Source: CADEDV01 sp964437415 (GTDB taxonomy: Bacteria; Bacteroidota; Bacteroidia; Chitinophagales; Chitinophagaceae). From it: a stretch of 64,000 nt of DNA. The stretch is taken from positions 62,001 through 126,000 of the forward strand of contig CAYTGN010000006.1 in assembly GCA_964437415.1 (NCBI GenBank). Direction: 5' to 3'. A program made the translations under genes and the position numbers. Numbering within the stretch: the stretch's first letter is position 1; each line of letters begins with the position of its first letter. The notes below the pieces were generated by a model, which had not been told where the DNA came from, did no database searches, and worked only from the letters and a program-made list of their open reading frames with translations. Shown in pieces: positions 24,835 through 32,953 of this stretch.

Positions 24835-25671
24835 ATGGCAAACAAAAAGAAACCAGCCTCTAAAAAGGCTGCCAAGCCCGCCAAAAAGGTAGCCGCCAAA
24901 AAACCTGCGGCCAAAAAAATTGTGAAGAAAACAGCACCTAAAAAACCGGCCCCGAAACCGAAAAAGGCAGCAAAACCAGCTGGTAAAAAGATAGTTGCTA
25001 AAAAACCAGCTCCTAAACCGGCCCCGGCAAAAAAACCTGCTCCCAAACCGGCTCCTGCCCCGGCAAAACCTGTTGTTGCAGCGAAACCTGCCGAGCAGCC
25101 CGTTGTGAAAAAACCGTCTGCTAATGACCCGAAATCGTTGGTATCCATAAAACCTGCTCCAAAGCCGGTAATCAAAAAAGAACCACCAAAGCCAACGAAA
25201 GTGGTTATTCCAAAGACAACGACGAAAAGCTCCGTGAAATACGAACCGGAGTTCACCAAATCAGTTTTAGACACTCAATTTGCCCAGAACCAAACCGGAC
25301 CCACTATGCGTTATTCAGATTCAGACCTTGCAGAATTCAGAGAGATTATTTCCAGAAAGCTCGATGCTGCCAAAAAAGAACTGGCCTATTTGCAGGGTCT
25401 CATCACCCGCCGTGATGAAGGTGGTGATATGGATGAAGGCCGCTACATGACCATGGAAGATGGCAGTGTGAGCATGGAAAGAGAGCAGTTGAGCCAAATG
25501 GCCAGCCGCCAGATCACTTTTATTGATCACCTCGAAAAAGCCATGATGCGGATAGAGAATAAAACCTACGGAGTGTGCCGTGTTACAGGCAGGCTGATTG
25601 ATAAAGCCCGTCTTCGTGCAGTACCTCATGCCACACTCAGCATTGAGGCCAAACAGATGATGAATAAATAG
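24835..25671 (+). CDS. DksA/TraR-like protein with lysine/proline/alanine-rich N-terminal tail
   Basis: 278 aa. Residues 1 to about 125 are a histone-H1-like tail built from KKPA, KPAPK and KKAAKP repeats, basic and surely disordered. Residues about 160-278 are the DksA-like core: a coiled-coil hairpin (EIISRKLDAAKKELAYLQ) and the C-terminal YGVCRVTGRLIDKARLRAVPHATLSI block. Only one cysteine of the usual four-cysteine zinc finger remains, so the finger is probably zinc-free. Bacteroidota often have a dksA gene behind ileS; the large tail is unusual in comparison with the ordinary ~126-aa form. A role at RNA polymerase is inferred, with the tail perhaps binding DNA or RNA. It is co-transcribed with ileS (3-bp gap). 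Confidence 0.88.
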   Translation: MANKKKPASKKAAKPAKKVAAKKPAAKKIVKKTAPKKPAPKPKKAAKPAGKKIVAKKPAPKPAPAKKPAPKPAPAPAKPVVAAKPAEQPVVKKPSANDPKSLVSIKPAPKPVIKKEPPKPTKVVIPKTTTKSSVKYEPEFTKSVLDTQFAQNQTGPTMRYSDSDLAEFREIISRKLDAAKKELAYLQGLITRRDEGGDMDEGRYMTMEDGSVSMEREQLSQMASRQITFIDHLEKAMMRIENKTYGVCRVTGRLIDKARLRAVPHATLSIEAKQMMNK

Positions 25672-25691
25672 TAGTTCAAATAATACATCAA

Positions 25692-25725
25692 AAAAGCCCG
25701 GTTTCTGCAAAGTGACCGGGCTTTT
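25692..25725. terminator. Terminator after the ileS-dksA operon
   Basis: AAAAGCCCGGT (25692-25702) and its exact complement (25715-25725) form an 11-bp stem ending in T residues on both strands. It serves the DksA-like gene and, in reverse, the convergent outer-membrane protein gene. Confidence 0.8.
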
Positions 25726-25746
25726 CATTTATCAGTGTAATTGTTA

Positions 25747-26502
25747 TTATTGTTTCCCCTTTTCTTTTATAAACACCTGGAAACCGACACCTATCATAAA
25801 ACCGTGATTGGTAAATTTGGTGCTGGTCTCATTCACGGCGGTTTCATCGGTGCTGCCATCGTTGCCTAAATCCGTAAGAGTGGTAGTTTTCGCGGTTCCC
25901 TTGCTGTATGAAAATTTATATCCCAGGAAAATATCAAGACCGGTATATTCACCCACCATGCGGGTTACACCTGCGAGGAAACTGGCATTGGTAAAAAAAC
26001 CACCGGATGATTTTCCGTCATAGGTTCTTTTAAATGCAGAAGGGCCGCTGCCGCCATAGAAGAAACCATCAGTATTGCGGCTGTTGATACCGGCATTGAA
26101 ACTGAATTCACCAAAAGGGAGAAAATTACCTTCTGCGCTGAAATAGTTCCGGGCAAAACCGCCGATACCTATATTAAAGGTGCTGACATTATCCCTCTGA
26201 AAAGTGCTTCCGTTTTCTTCAAAGGATACTTTTTGGTAGGCAGGGTTAAGGATGAGGGAAAAACCTGCGGCCGTTTTTTCCGAAAGAAACCAACCAAAAG
26301 AAGGGCTGAAGTTGAATTCAAAACTCCGCACCTGCCCGGTGGTGCTTCCTACCGAAGTGACAGTTGATTCCTGCACACCTCTTCCGGCAATTATATTACC
26401 AATGGAGGCGCCGGCCATTTTATCGCCTTTATTAAACTGGGCATTTGCAGAGGAAAGAAGAGCCAGGAATGAAGCAGCAGCCAATAATCTTTTTATGGTC
26501 AT
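25747..26502 (-). CDS. Outer-membrane beta-barrel protein
   Basis: 251 aa from ATG 26502, which opens into a signal peptide ending SSANAQ; an upstream ATG at 26562 would add unrelated residues and precede the promoter. The mature part is a small beta-barrel of the kind common in Bacteroidota: alternating strands such as SFEFNFSPSFGWFLS and AGFSLILNPAYQ, and a C-terminal strand HGFMIGVGFQVFI. There is no enzyme motif. The function is unknown. It has an excellent promoter (26523-26553) and a shared terminator, so it is a single-gene unit. Confidence 0.82.
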   Translation of the reverse strand: MTIKRLLAAASFLALLSSANAQFNKGDKMAGASIGNIIAGRGVQESTVTSVGSTTGQVRSFEFNFSPSFGWFLSEKTAAGFSLILNPAYQKVSFEENGSTFQRDNVSTFNIGIGGFARNYFSAEGNFLPFGEFSFNAGINSRNTDGFFYGGSGPSAFKRTYDGKSSGGFFTNASFLAGVTRMVGEYTGLDIFLGYKFSYSKGTAKTTTLTDLGNDGSTDETAVNETSTKFTNHGFMIGVGFQVFIKEKGKQ

Positions 26503-26522
26503 AAATCGTAATTGAGTGGGAG

Positions 26523-26553
26523 CAAATGTAGCCGGAAAATAAAGCATTGCAAA
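26523..26553 (-). promoter_or_regulatory. Full Bacteroidota promoter of the outer-membrane protein gene
   Basis: On the minus strand TTTG (26553-26550), 19 bp spacer, TACATTTG (26530-26523), then C. This is the best -33/-7 pair in the window, 20 bp upstream of the ATG at 26502. Confidence 0.75.
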
Positions 26554-26604
26554 AAGCGGCAAAAGACGTTTTTTTTCGGGTACCGTACTGGCTTTGATTT
26601 TTTT

Positions 26605-26655
26605 CCTTTACTTTTAACCGCCTTTGGAAAAACCGAAAAATCCCTTTACTTTTAA
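26605..26655 (+). repeat. Direct repeat upstream of the collagen-like lipoprotein gene
   Basis: CCTTTACTTTTAA occurs at 26605-26617 and again at 26643-26655, 38 bp apart. Each contains a near-miss of the -7 box (TACTTTTA). They may be tandem promoters or regulator sites. Confidence 0.4.
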
Positions 26656-26690
26656 AACTGAAACCTAATTCATTGCCAAACTAAACGTTT

Positions 26691-27350
26691 ATGAGAAAGC
26701 TTTCCTCACTTTCCCTGCTTCTTCTATCCATTGTTTTCATATCAGTCAATTGCACCAAAGAAGGCCCTGAAGGTCCTGTGGGAGCACAAGGTCCGCAAGG
26801 CCCTCCCGGTAGTACAGGTGCAACAGGCGCTGCCGGTTCACAAGGTCCTCCCGGTCCGGCTGGTTCTGCGAATGTTATTTATTCTTCATGGACAACTACA
26901 GTCGAAGCAGACTGGGTTTTGGGCTACGTTGATCCCAACAACTATAATGTTGAAAGGGTTTACAACAGAACTACCGTGGGTATAACGCAGTCAATCTTGG
27001 ACCAGGGAGTTGTATTATGTTATGGTAAAAATTTCACTATCGGCGCTTCTACCGTATTGCCAAATGTTCAGCAATTGCCGTACAGGGAAAGCTTCAATGG
27101 TCAGAGTTATAGTTTTGTTTTGGACATTGGTAAAATTGCATTTACGTATGATCCGGATGGAACTGCTCCTATTCGTCCTGTATCTCAGCTTGCAGGAATA
27201 GCATACCGATATGTAATTATTCCGGGCGGTGTAGCTGGTGGACGTTTAACTGAAAAGGCCGCCGAAATCAATGGCAGGGTTTATACGGAAAGCCAGTTAA
27301 AGGCTATGTCTTATCAAGAAATTTGCAGTTTACTAAATCTTCAACCGTAG
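26691..27350 (+). CDS. Lipoprotein with short collagen-like repeat
   Basis: 219 aa. The signal sequence ends ISVNC, a lipobox with Cys about residue 21. Residues about 26-60 are eleven or so Gly-X-Y triplets (GPEGPVGAQGPQGPPG and onward). The rest, about 155 residues, begins NVIYSSWTTTVEADW and is a beta-rich domain seen after collagen stretches in other Bacteroidota lipoproteins; it has no known catalytic motif. I infer a surface or periplasmic lipoprotein that forms a trimer through the collagen-like stalk. It stands alone, with a direct repeat upstream and a hairpin terminator downstream. Confidence 0.85.
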   Translation: MRKLSSLSLLLLSIVFISVNCTKEGPEGPVGAQGPQGPPGSTGATGAAGSQGPPGPAGSANVIYSSWTTTVEADWVLGYVDPNNYNVERVYNRTTVGITQSILDQGVVLCYGKNFTIGASTVLPNVQQLPYRESFNGQSYSFVLDIGKIAFTYDPDGTAPIRPVSQLAGIAYRYVIIPGGVAGGRLTEKAAEINGRVYTESQLKAMSYQEICSLLNLQP

Positions 27351-27426
27351 TCGTTCTAAATATTTGGAACCGATCCCTCGATATCTGGATTGGAAACGCT
27401 GATTAACAGACTTGGAAAAAATCTAT

Positions 27427-27456
27427 AACCGGCTTCATTTTGAGGCCGGTTTTTAC
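27427..27456 (+). terminator. Terminator after the collagen-like lipoprotein gene
   Basis: AACCGGCTTCA (27427-27437), loop TTT, TGAGGCCGGTT (27441-27451), one G-T pair in the stem, followed by TTTAC. Confidence 0.7.
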
Positions 27457-27529
27457 TTAAAAAATGAGTATCAACAAGCACTTTATTTAGGCTAAATCGT
27501 AGGTTTGCCGACAAAGGTTCAGGCTGTAT

Positions 27530-28018
27530 ATGATAATTAATTTTAGCTATGAAAAAGGACAGGTGATGCAGGCTTTGCGTTACCACTTCATCAGTCGCCC
27601 GGAAATAAAGCTCATGCTGATCCTGGTGAATGTATTTGCCCTGGCGTCCATTACTCTTTATGCCCTGGAAAAGATCACACCTATGGCCTTCCTGGTAGGA
27701 TCGGTGCTGTGGATAGTGCTGATGATAAGTTTCTGGTTCATTCTTCCTGCTCTTGTTTACAGGAGGGCTGAAACTTTTCAGCATAGTTTCAGTATGGACT
27801 TTGGAACAGATAATTTTACGTTGTCGCATGAAAGAGGCCATCGTTCATGGCCATGGACAGCGCTGAGCAATTTTATCGAAAGCCCCCATTTCTTTCACCT
27901 CTATTTTGACAGCCGTTCCTTTTTCCTGGTGCCCAAAAGCGGATGCAGGGATAAGGAGGAAGTGTCGGAACTCCGCCAGTTGCTAAATGATAAAATTAAA
28001 AAGAAGAAGAAGTGGTAG
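27530..28018 (+). CDS. YcxB-like membrane protein
   Basis: 162 aa. It begins with a short cytoplasmic part (INFSYEKGQVMQALRYHF). Two transmembrane helices follow at about residues 27-46 and 52-75, and then a C-terminal domain with GHRSWPWTALSNFIESPHFFHLYF and SFFLVPKSGC, the pattern of the YcxB-like C-terminal family. The tail KIKKKKKW is very basic. The function of this family is unknown. It is convergent with the acetyltransferase gene downstream (27 bp). Confidence 0.8.
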   Translation: MIINFSYEKGQVMQALRYHFISRPEIKLMLILVNVFALASITLYALEKITPMAFLVGSVLWIVLMISFWFILPALVYRRAETFQHSFSMDFGTDNFTLSHERGHRSWPWTALSNFIESPHFFHLYFDSRSFFLVPKSGCRDKEEVSELRQLLNDKIKKKKKW

Positions 28019-28044
28019 TAATAATTTGACGGGTGATCTTCAGC

Positions 28045-28473
28045 CTACAACTTTTTTTGCATGACATAGTGAGGTATGGTCACCTCTATAAATTCATCGC
28101 TGGCCACTTTATAGCCCATTTTTTCGTAGAACCCGGTAACATTCTTGCGGGCATGCATACTCAATATTTTATAACCCCTGTCGCGGGCCAGGTTTTCGGC
28201 AAAGGTCATAAGGGCTCTTCCGATACCTTTACCCTGCAGGTCATTTAGCACAGCCATTTGTCTTAAGCGTATCACTTCGGGGGATTCTTCCACCAGCATG
28301 CAGCAACCCAGGATATCGTCATCTTCAAATGCCGCAATGAGCATATTGTCTTTTTCTTCTTCCAGTTCTTCTTCGGTTAAGCCAAGGCCAAGCGGTTTTC
28401 TGAGGATATCATCCCTCAGTTTCACCATTTGCCGGTATTCCTTGCTGCCGTGGTCTATTATTTTCAGCGCCAT
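28045..28473 (-). CDS. GNAT-family N-acetyltransferase
   Basis: 142 aa from ATG 28473 (MALKIIDHGS); an in-frame ATG at 28500 is possible. GNAT fold: the acetyl-CoA loop is VLNDLQGKGIGRALM, followed by AENLARDRGYKILSMHA and VTGFYEKMGYKV. The start DHGSKEYRQMVKLRDDILRKPLG is typical of the ElaA/YjdJ-like small acetyltransferases in Bacteroidota. The substrate is unknown. Apparently a monocistronic gene, divergent from acpP. Confidence 0.88.
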   Translation of the reverse strand: MALKIIDHGSKEYRQMVKLRDDILRKPLGLGLTEEELEEEKDNMLIAAFEDDDILGCCMLVEESPEVIRLRQMAVLNDLQGKGIGRALMTFAENLARDRGYKILSMHARKNVTGFYEKMGYKVASDEFIEVTIPHYVMQKKL

Positions 28474-28650
28474 TACTAAGCTTTCTTTGCAGGTTTTCAA
28501 ATTACAAAGAACTTATTACACGACCAACCTGAATGTTGTTGTTTTTTTGTTTCGACCGGAAGGCAGCAGCTATATTATTAGCTCGTTTTCAGTATCTTGA
28601 AGTCAAAAGGGAAAAAAATGCCTTTCCGATGCTGATTTATCCAAAAAGTA

Positions 28651-28658
28651 TATTTTTG
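28651..28658 (+). promoter_or_regulatory. -7 box of acpP
   Basis: TATTTTTG followed by C fits TAnnTTTG and lies 27 bp before the acpP ATG. Confidence 0.55.
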
Positions 28659-28685
28659 CAGCCATATTAACTAAATCAAAAAGAC

Positions 28686-28922
28686 ATGTCAGACATTGCA
28701 TCAAGAGTTAAAAAGATCATCGTTGACAAACTGGGTGTTGACGAAGCCGAAGTAACCAATGAAGCTTCTTTTACCAACGACCTGGGGGCCGATTCACTCG
28801 ACACAGTAGAACTCATCATGGAATTCGAAAAAGAATTCAATATCTCCATTCCTGATGAGCAGGCCGAGACCATTACTACAGTTGGTCAGGCTGTGTCTTA
28901 CCTGGAAGAGCATGCTAAGTAA
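28686..28922 (+). CDS. acpP: Acyl carrier protein
   Basis: 78 aa acidic carrier of growing fatty acyl chains. The phosphopantetheine serine lies in the universal motif LGADSLDTVELIMEFE, about residue 38. Helix I is IASRVKKIIVDKLGVDE. It is followed by fabF and rnc, the usual fatty-acid operon order in Bacteroidota. Three hairpins and a T run separate it from fabF, which could raise acpP expression over fabF. Confidence 0.97.
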   Translation: MSDIASRVKKIIVDKLGVDEAEVTNEASFTNDLGADSLDTVELIMEFEKEFNISIPDEQAETITTVGQAVSYLEEHAK

Positions 28923-28935
28923 TGATAGTTGATCC

Positions 28936-29028
28936 GCCGGGCAGCTAACCCGGCTTGTCCCGCCATGAGCGGGGAAATAAATAACTCCGCCTTCTGACTG
29001 TGTTGCAATGCAGCGGAGGCGGTTTTTT
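28936..29028 (+). terminator. Three stem-loops and a T run between acpP and fabF
   Basis: Arms GCCGGG/CCCGGC (28936-28941, 28949-28954), CCCGC/GCGGG (28959-28963, 28969-28973) and CCGCCT/AGGCGG (28987-28992, 29017-29022). The last is followed by six T. I read it as a partial terminator or processing site that protects abundant acpP mRNA. Confidence 0.5.
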
Positions 29029-29064
29029 ATCTTCGATAACATTTTGAACTTTTAAGCTGGCAGT

Positions 29065-30318
29065 ATGGAATTAAAAAGAGTTGTTGTTACGGGAATGGGA
29101 GCTCTTACTCCGCTGGGCAATTCAATAGACGACTATTGGAATAGCCTGGTCAATGGGGTGCCGGGGGCTGACATGATTACCCTTTTTGACGCCTCTAAGT
29201 TTCGTACAAAATTTGCCTGCGAAGTAAAAGGTTTTGATCCCACGCAATTCTTAGATAAAAAAGAAGCCCGGAAAATTGATCGCTTCACTCAGTTTGCACT
29301 GGTGGTAAGCGACCAGGCTATGGCAGATGCCGGGCTGAACCAGGACAATATCAATCCCGACAGGATAGGAGTGGTGTTTGCCAGTGGTATTGGCGGTCTT
29401 ATCACTTTTCAAAATGAAGTGACTGATTTTGCCAAAGGCGACGGCACTCCCCGTTTCAACCCTTTCTTTATTCCGAAAATGATTCTCGACATTGCTGCCG
29501 GGCAGATCTCCATGCGGCACAACCTGCGGGGTCCCAACTTTGCTGTGGTCAGTGCCTGCGCCAGCAGCACCAATGCGTTGATCGAAGCGTATAATTTATT
29601 GCGTTTGGGCAAAGCCGATATTATCGTTGCTGGAGGCAGCGAAGCAGTGATCAGTGAGGCCGGTGTGGGTGGTTTCAATGCCATGAAGGCGATGAGTGAA
29701 AGAAATGATGATCCCAAAACAGCCAGCCGTCCTTATGATAAAGACAGGGATGGATTTGTAATGGGCGAGGCTGCCGGCATTTTGGTTTTGGAAGAACTGG
29801 AACATGCCAAAGCAAGAGGCGCTAAGATCTATTGCGAAATTGCCGGAGGTGGCGCAACGGCTGATGCACATCATATCACGGCGCCGCACCCGGAAGGTCT
29901 CGGTGCCCGCAATGTAATGCTGGCAGCGCTGGAAGATGCCAACATGAAACCGGAAGAAATTGATTATATCAACACACATGGCACTTCTACACCTATCGGC
30001 GACGGCGCTGAAGTAAAGGCCATCTCAGCTGTATTTGGCAACCACGCCTATAATCTCAATATCAGCGCTACCAAATCCATGACCGGCCATTGCCTGGGCG
30101 CTGCCGGTGTGATAGAGGCCATTGCCTGTGTGAAAGCGGTGATGCATGACATGGTACCCCCGACCATCAACCATTTTACCGATGACCCGGAACTGGATCC
30201 AAAACTGAATTTCACTTTCAATAAAGCGCAACAAAGAACTGTCAATGCTGCTCTAAGCAACACCTTCGGGTTTGGCGGCCATAATGCCTGTGTGATCGTG
30301 AAAAAGTATAAGGACTGA
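29065..30318 (+). CDS. fabF: Beta-ketoacyl-ACP synthase II
   Basis: Elongates acyl-ACP with malonyl-ACP in fatty-acid synthesis. 417 aa. The active-site Cys is about residue 165 in SACASSTNALIEAY. The two catalytic His lie in NTHGTSTPIGD and SMTGHCLGAAG. The C-terminal NTFGFGGHNACV is also present. N-terminal RVVVTGMGALTPLG is the KAS II start. Same strand as acpP and rnc. Confidence 0.97.
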   Translation: MELKRVVVTGMGALTPLGNSIDDYWNSLVNGVPGADMITLFDASKFRTKFACEVKGFDPTQFLDKKEARKIDRFTQFALVVSDQAMADAGLNQDNINPDRIGVVFASGIGGLITFQNEVTDFAKGDGTPRFNPFFIPKMILDIAAGQISMRHNLRGPNFAVVSACASSTNALIEAYNLLRLGKADIIVAGGSEAVISEAGVGGFNAMKAMSERNDDPKTASRPYDKDRDGFVMGEAAGILVLEELEHAKARGAKIYCEIAGGGATADAHHITAPHPEGLGARNVMLAALEDANMKPEEIDYINTHGTSTPIGDGAEVKAISAVFGNHAYNLNISATKSMTGHCLGAAGVIEAIACVKAVMHDMVPPTINHFTDDPELDPKLNFTFNKAQQRTVNAALSNTFGFGGHNACVIVKKYKD

Positions 30319-30347
30319 TTTGAAAAAAAATCGTAGCTTGAAATCCT

Positions 30348-31103
30348 GTGGATTTTTTCAGTAATTTTTTTAAAAAGCATTCCGGTTCAACGTTCAAAAA
30401 AGAACTTAAGAACATACTTGGGTTCAAGCCCGGTAATATTTCCCTTTACAAAACCGCATTGACTCACCGTTCTGTCCGCGAAGGATCGGATGAGAATAAC
30501 GAACGTCTCGAATATTTGGGAGATGCAGTGTTGAGTGCACTTATCGCCGATTATCTTTTCAAACGCTATCCTTACAAAGAGGAAGGTTATCTCACCGAAA
30601 TGCGCAGCAAGATGGTGAATCGCCAGCAACTAAACGAAATTGCTGTGCGGATGGGTTTGAAAAAAGTGACCCTTTATAACAAAATGGACGGTTCTCTGAA
30701 AGTAAGCCAGATATTCGGTAATACACTGGAGGCGCTGGTAGGCGCTATCTACTTAGATCATGGCTATAAAAAAACCAGTAAATGGGTGCTGGAGCATATC
30801 ATACTTCCACATATGTTCATGGATGACCTGGAGAATCTCGAGATCAACCACAAGAACAAGCTTTATGGCTGGGCCAACAAGAACGGGAGATTGCTGGAAT
30901 TTGAAACCCTTGATGAAAGATTAGAAAACGGCCGTCGCTTATTCACCGTTGCTGCCGTGCTGGATGGCACTGAAATTGCCCGCGGTAAAGCATTTAATAA
31001 AAAAGATGCTTCGCAGATTGCTGCCCAGGTAGCGGTTGACAAACTGGGAATTGTGAATTCAGATTCTGTGGCAGATGAAAACGGACTTGAGAAGAAATCC
31101 TGA
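30348..31103 (+). CDS. rnc: Ribonuclease III
   Basis: Cleaves double-stranded RNA in rRNA and mRNA processing. 251 aa from a GTG start at 30348, 29 bp after fabF. Nuclease domain: NERLEYLGDAVLSALIADYL carries the metal-binding Glu and Asp, and FGNTLEALVGAIYLDHG has the second site. The dsRNA-binding domain is about residues 170-240 (NHKNKLYGWANKNG, ending KDASQIAAQVAVDKL). The order acpP-fabF-rnc is conserved in many bacteria. It ends 3 bp from the convergent epimerase gene. Confidence 0.96.
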   Translation: MDFFSNFFKKHSGSTFKKELKNILGFKPGNISLYKTALTHRSVREGSDENNERLEYLGDAVLSALIADYLFKRYPYKEEGYLTEMRSKMVNRQQLNEIAVRMGLKKVTLYNKMDGSLKVSQIFGNTLEALVGAIYLDHGYKKTSKWVLEHIILPHMFMDDLENLEINHKNKLYGWANKNGRLLEFETLDERLENGRRLFTVAAVLDGTEIARGKAFNKKDASQIAAQVAVDKLGIVNSDSVADENGLEKKS

Positions 31104-31106
31104 ATC

Positions 31107-31508
31107 TTACTTTCTTTCCATACACAACTCGATCAGCACTCCGTTGGTGTTTTTGGGATGCAGAAAGCAAACCAATTTATTATCTGCTCCCGGTTTCGGG
31201 GCTTCATTCAGCAATACAAAACCTTCATCCTTGAGCCGCTGCATTTCGTCTTCAATATCGGCCACCTCAAAAGCGATATGATGCAAACCCTCTCCCTTCT
31301 TTTCAATGAACCGGGCAATCACCCCATCCGGGTCGGTGCTTTTGAGTAATTCTACCTTGTTTGGGCCGGCCTGGAAAAAAGCCGTAATTACCTTCTCAGA
31401 TTCAACGGGTTCTGTCTTGTAGCAGGGGCTGTTCAGCAGTTTTTCAAACAGGGGAATGGAATGCTCAAGGTCTTTGACTGCTATTCCGATATGTTCGATT
31501 TTTTGCAT
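31107..31508 (-). CDS. mce: Methylmalonyl-CoA epimerase
   Basis: Interconverts (R)- and (S)-methylmalonyl-CoA, on the path between propionyl-CoA and succinyl-CoA. 133 aa, glyoxalase/VOC fold. Metal ligands are the His in EHIGIAVKDLEHS, Glu in NKVELLKST, His in GLHHIAFEV and Glu in VLIELCMER. A stand-alone B12-binding domain of the mutase family is encoded at 63.4-63.8 kb. Confidence 0.95.
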   Translation of the reverse strand: MQKIEHIGIAVKDLEHSIPLFEKLLNSPCYKTEPVESEKVITAFFQAGPNKVELLKSTDPDGVIARFIEKKGEGLHHIAFEVADIEDEMQRLKDEGFVLLNEAPKPGADNKLVCFLHPKNTNGVLIELCMERK

Positions 31509-31580
31509 GGATTTGAGCTTGATATGCAGGCTTTGCGAATTCGGTAAAATTGATCGGCTACCCGAAATTAGCCCTTTCAG

Positions 31581-31624
31581 TTAGAACCAATTAAGCTAAT
31601 TTTGTGTTTATTAGAAACGATTAA
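31581..31624. promoter_or_regulatory. iscS promoter flanked by direct repeats
   Basis: The -7 box TAATTTTG (31597-31604) fits TAnnTTTG. It is flanked by TTAGAACCAATTAA (31581-31594) and TTAGAAACGATTAA (31611-31624), which match at 12 of 14 positions and lie 30 bp apart. A regulator bound to both would straddle the start of transcription. Confidence 0.5.
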
Positions 31625-31638
31625 CCAGTTATTGAATT

Positions 31639-32856
31639 ATGCTGAAATTCCCTATTTATTTAGATCATAATGCCACCACACCCTGCGACCCGAGAGTGGT
31701 GGATGCCATGGTTCCTTATTTTACCCAAAATTTCGGTAATGCGGCCAGCCGCAACCACCCTTTTGGCTGGCAGGCTGAAGAAGCGGTTGATTATGCCCGA
31801 GAGCAGGTGGCCAAACTGATCGGCGCCGATCCCAAGGAGATCATTTTCACTTCAGGAGCTACAGAAGGTGACAACCTCGCCATAAAAGGTGTTTTTGAAA
31901 TGTATGCCAGCAAAGGCAATCATATCATCACCTGCAATATCGAACACAAAGCAGTGCTGGATACCTGCAAGCATATCGAAAAAGAAGGCGGTGAAGTAAC
32001 TTACCTGAAAGTAAAGCCAAACGGATTGATTGACCTGGCTGAACTGGAAGCTGCTATCAAACCAACCACCATACTGATCGCCATCATGTATGCCAATAAC
32101 GAGATTGGCACCGTGATGCCGATGAAAGAGATCAGCGCTATTGCCAAAAAACATGGAGTACTTGTTTTTAGTGATGCAACACAGGCTGTAGGTAAAATAC
32201 CGGTGAATGTAAATAAAGACGGCATTGACCTGATGGCTTTCACCGGGCATAAAATGTATGGGCCAAAAGGTGTTGGGGCTTTGTATGTCCGCCGCAAAAA
32301 CCCACGGGTGAAAGTGACTGCCCAGATTGATGGCGGTGGTCATGAAAGAGGAATGAGAAGCGGGACGCTGAATGTTCCCGGCATTGTAGGTTTTGGGAAA
32401 GCCTGCGAAATATGCATGAATGAAATGGAAGAAGAAACAAAAAGAGTGATCAAACTAAGGGATAAACTCGAAAATGCATTGTTAAGCCTCGAAGAGGCTT
32501 ACCTGAATGGTGATAAAGAGCATCGCCTGCCGCATGTCAGCAACATCTCTTTCAAATATGTGGAAGGAGAAGGCCTGATGATGGGCTTTAACAAGAATAT
32601 CGCCGTTTCTTCCGGCTCGGCATGTACTTCTGCCTCGCTGGAGCCGTCTTATGTGCTGAAAGCATTAGGGCTTGGTGATGACCTGGCACATAGTTCGCTT
32701 CGTTTTGGACTGGGCCGCTTCACCACAGAAGACCAGATAGATTACACAATTGAACAGGTAACAAACACGGTGAATAAATTAAGAGAGATGAGTCCCTTGT
32801 GGGAAATGTATAAAGAAGGAATTGATCTCAATACCATTGAGTGGGCACATCACTAA
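31639..32856 (+). CDS. iscS: Cysteine desulfurase
   Basis: PLP enzyme that takes sulfur from cysteine and passes it to IscU for Fe-S cluster assembly. 405 aa, IscS/NifS group I. Marks: YLDHNATTPCDPRV, FTSGATEGDNLAIKG, the PLP Lys about residue 205 in FTGHKMYGPKG, and the persulfide Cys about residue 329 in SSGSACTSASLEPSYV. First gene of iscS-iscU-iscA. There is no iscR or hscAB gene in the window. Confidence 0.97.
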   Translation: MLKFPIYLDHNATTPCDPRVVDAMVPYFTQNFGNAASRNHPFGWQAEEAVDYAREQVAKLIGADPKEIIFTSGATEGDNLAIKGVFEMYASKGNHIITCNIEHKAVLDTCKHIEKEGGEVTYLKVKPNGLIDLAELEAAIKPTTILIAIMYANNEIGTVMPMKEISAIAKKHGVLVFSDATQAVGKIPVNVNKDGIDLMAFTGHKMYGPKGVGALYVRRKNPRVKVTAQIDGGGHERGMRSGTLNVPGIVGFGKACEICMNEMEEETKRVIKLRDKLENALLSLEEAYLNGDKEHRLPHVSNISFKYVEGEGLMMGFNKNIAVSSGSACTSASLEPSYVLKALGLGDDLAHSSLRFGLGRFTTEDQIDYTIEQVTNTVNKLREMSPLWEMYKEGIDLNTIEWAHH

Positions 32857-32866
32857 GTAGTGCTCA

Positions 32867-32950
32867 GTTGACAGGTTGATAAGTTTACAAGTTACTTACA
32901 ACCTGCAACGAACTAATAAACCAATTAACTTGTAAACTATTAAACTAATT
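32867..32950. repeat. 8-bp-period inverted arrays between iscS and iscU
   Basis: The left arm has GTTGACAG (32867) and GTTGATAA (32875), and two more units. The right arm has AACTAATA (32911) and AACCAATT (32919), and three more. Every unit starts with GTT on the left and AAC on the right, so the arms are complementary in register. The period is 8 rather than 7 bp. Confidence 0.6.
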
Positions 32951-32953
32951 ATC

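Noticed and set aside
24714..25274. Long minus-strand frame opposite the DksA-like gene, rich in Gly, Ala and Phe
   Set aside because: It is the mirror image of the Lys/Pro/Ala repeat tail; codon repetition keeps the opposite strand open. No signal or domain of its own.
26691..27350. Phage tail-fibre gene suggested by the collagen-like repeat
   Set aside because: A lipobox signal peptide and the absence of any phage gene nearby point to a bacterial lipoprotein.
27356..27841. 161-aa minus-strand frame opposite the YcxB-like gene
   Set aside because: The plus-strand frame has clear membrane helices and family motifs; the opposite product is a mix without structure and would cover a terminator.
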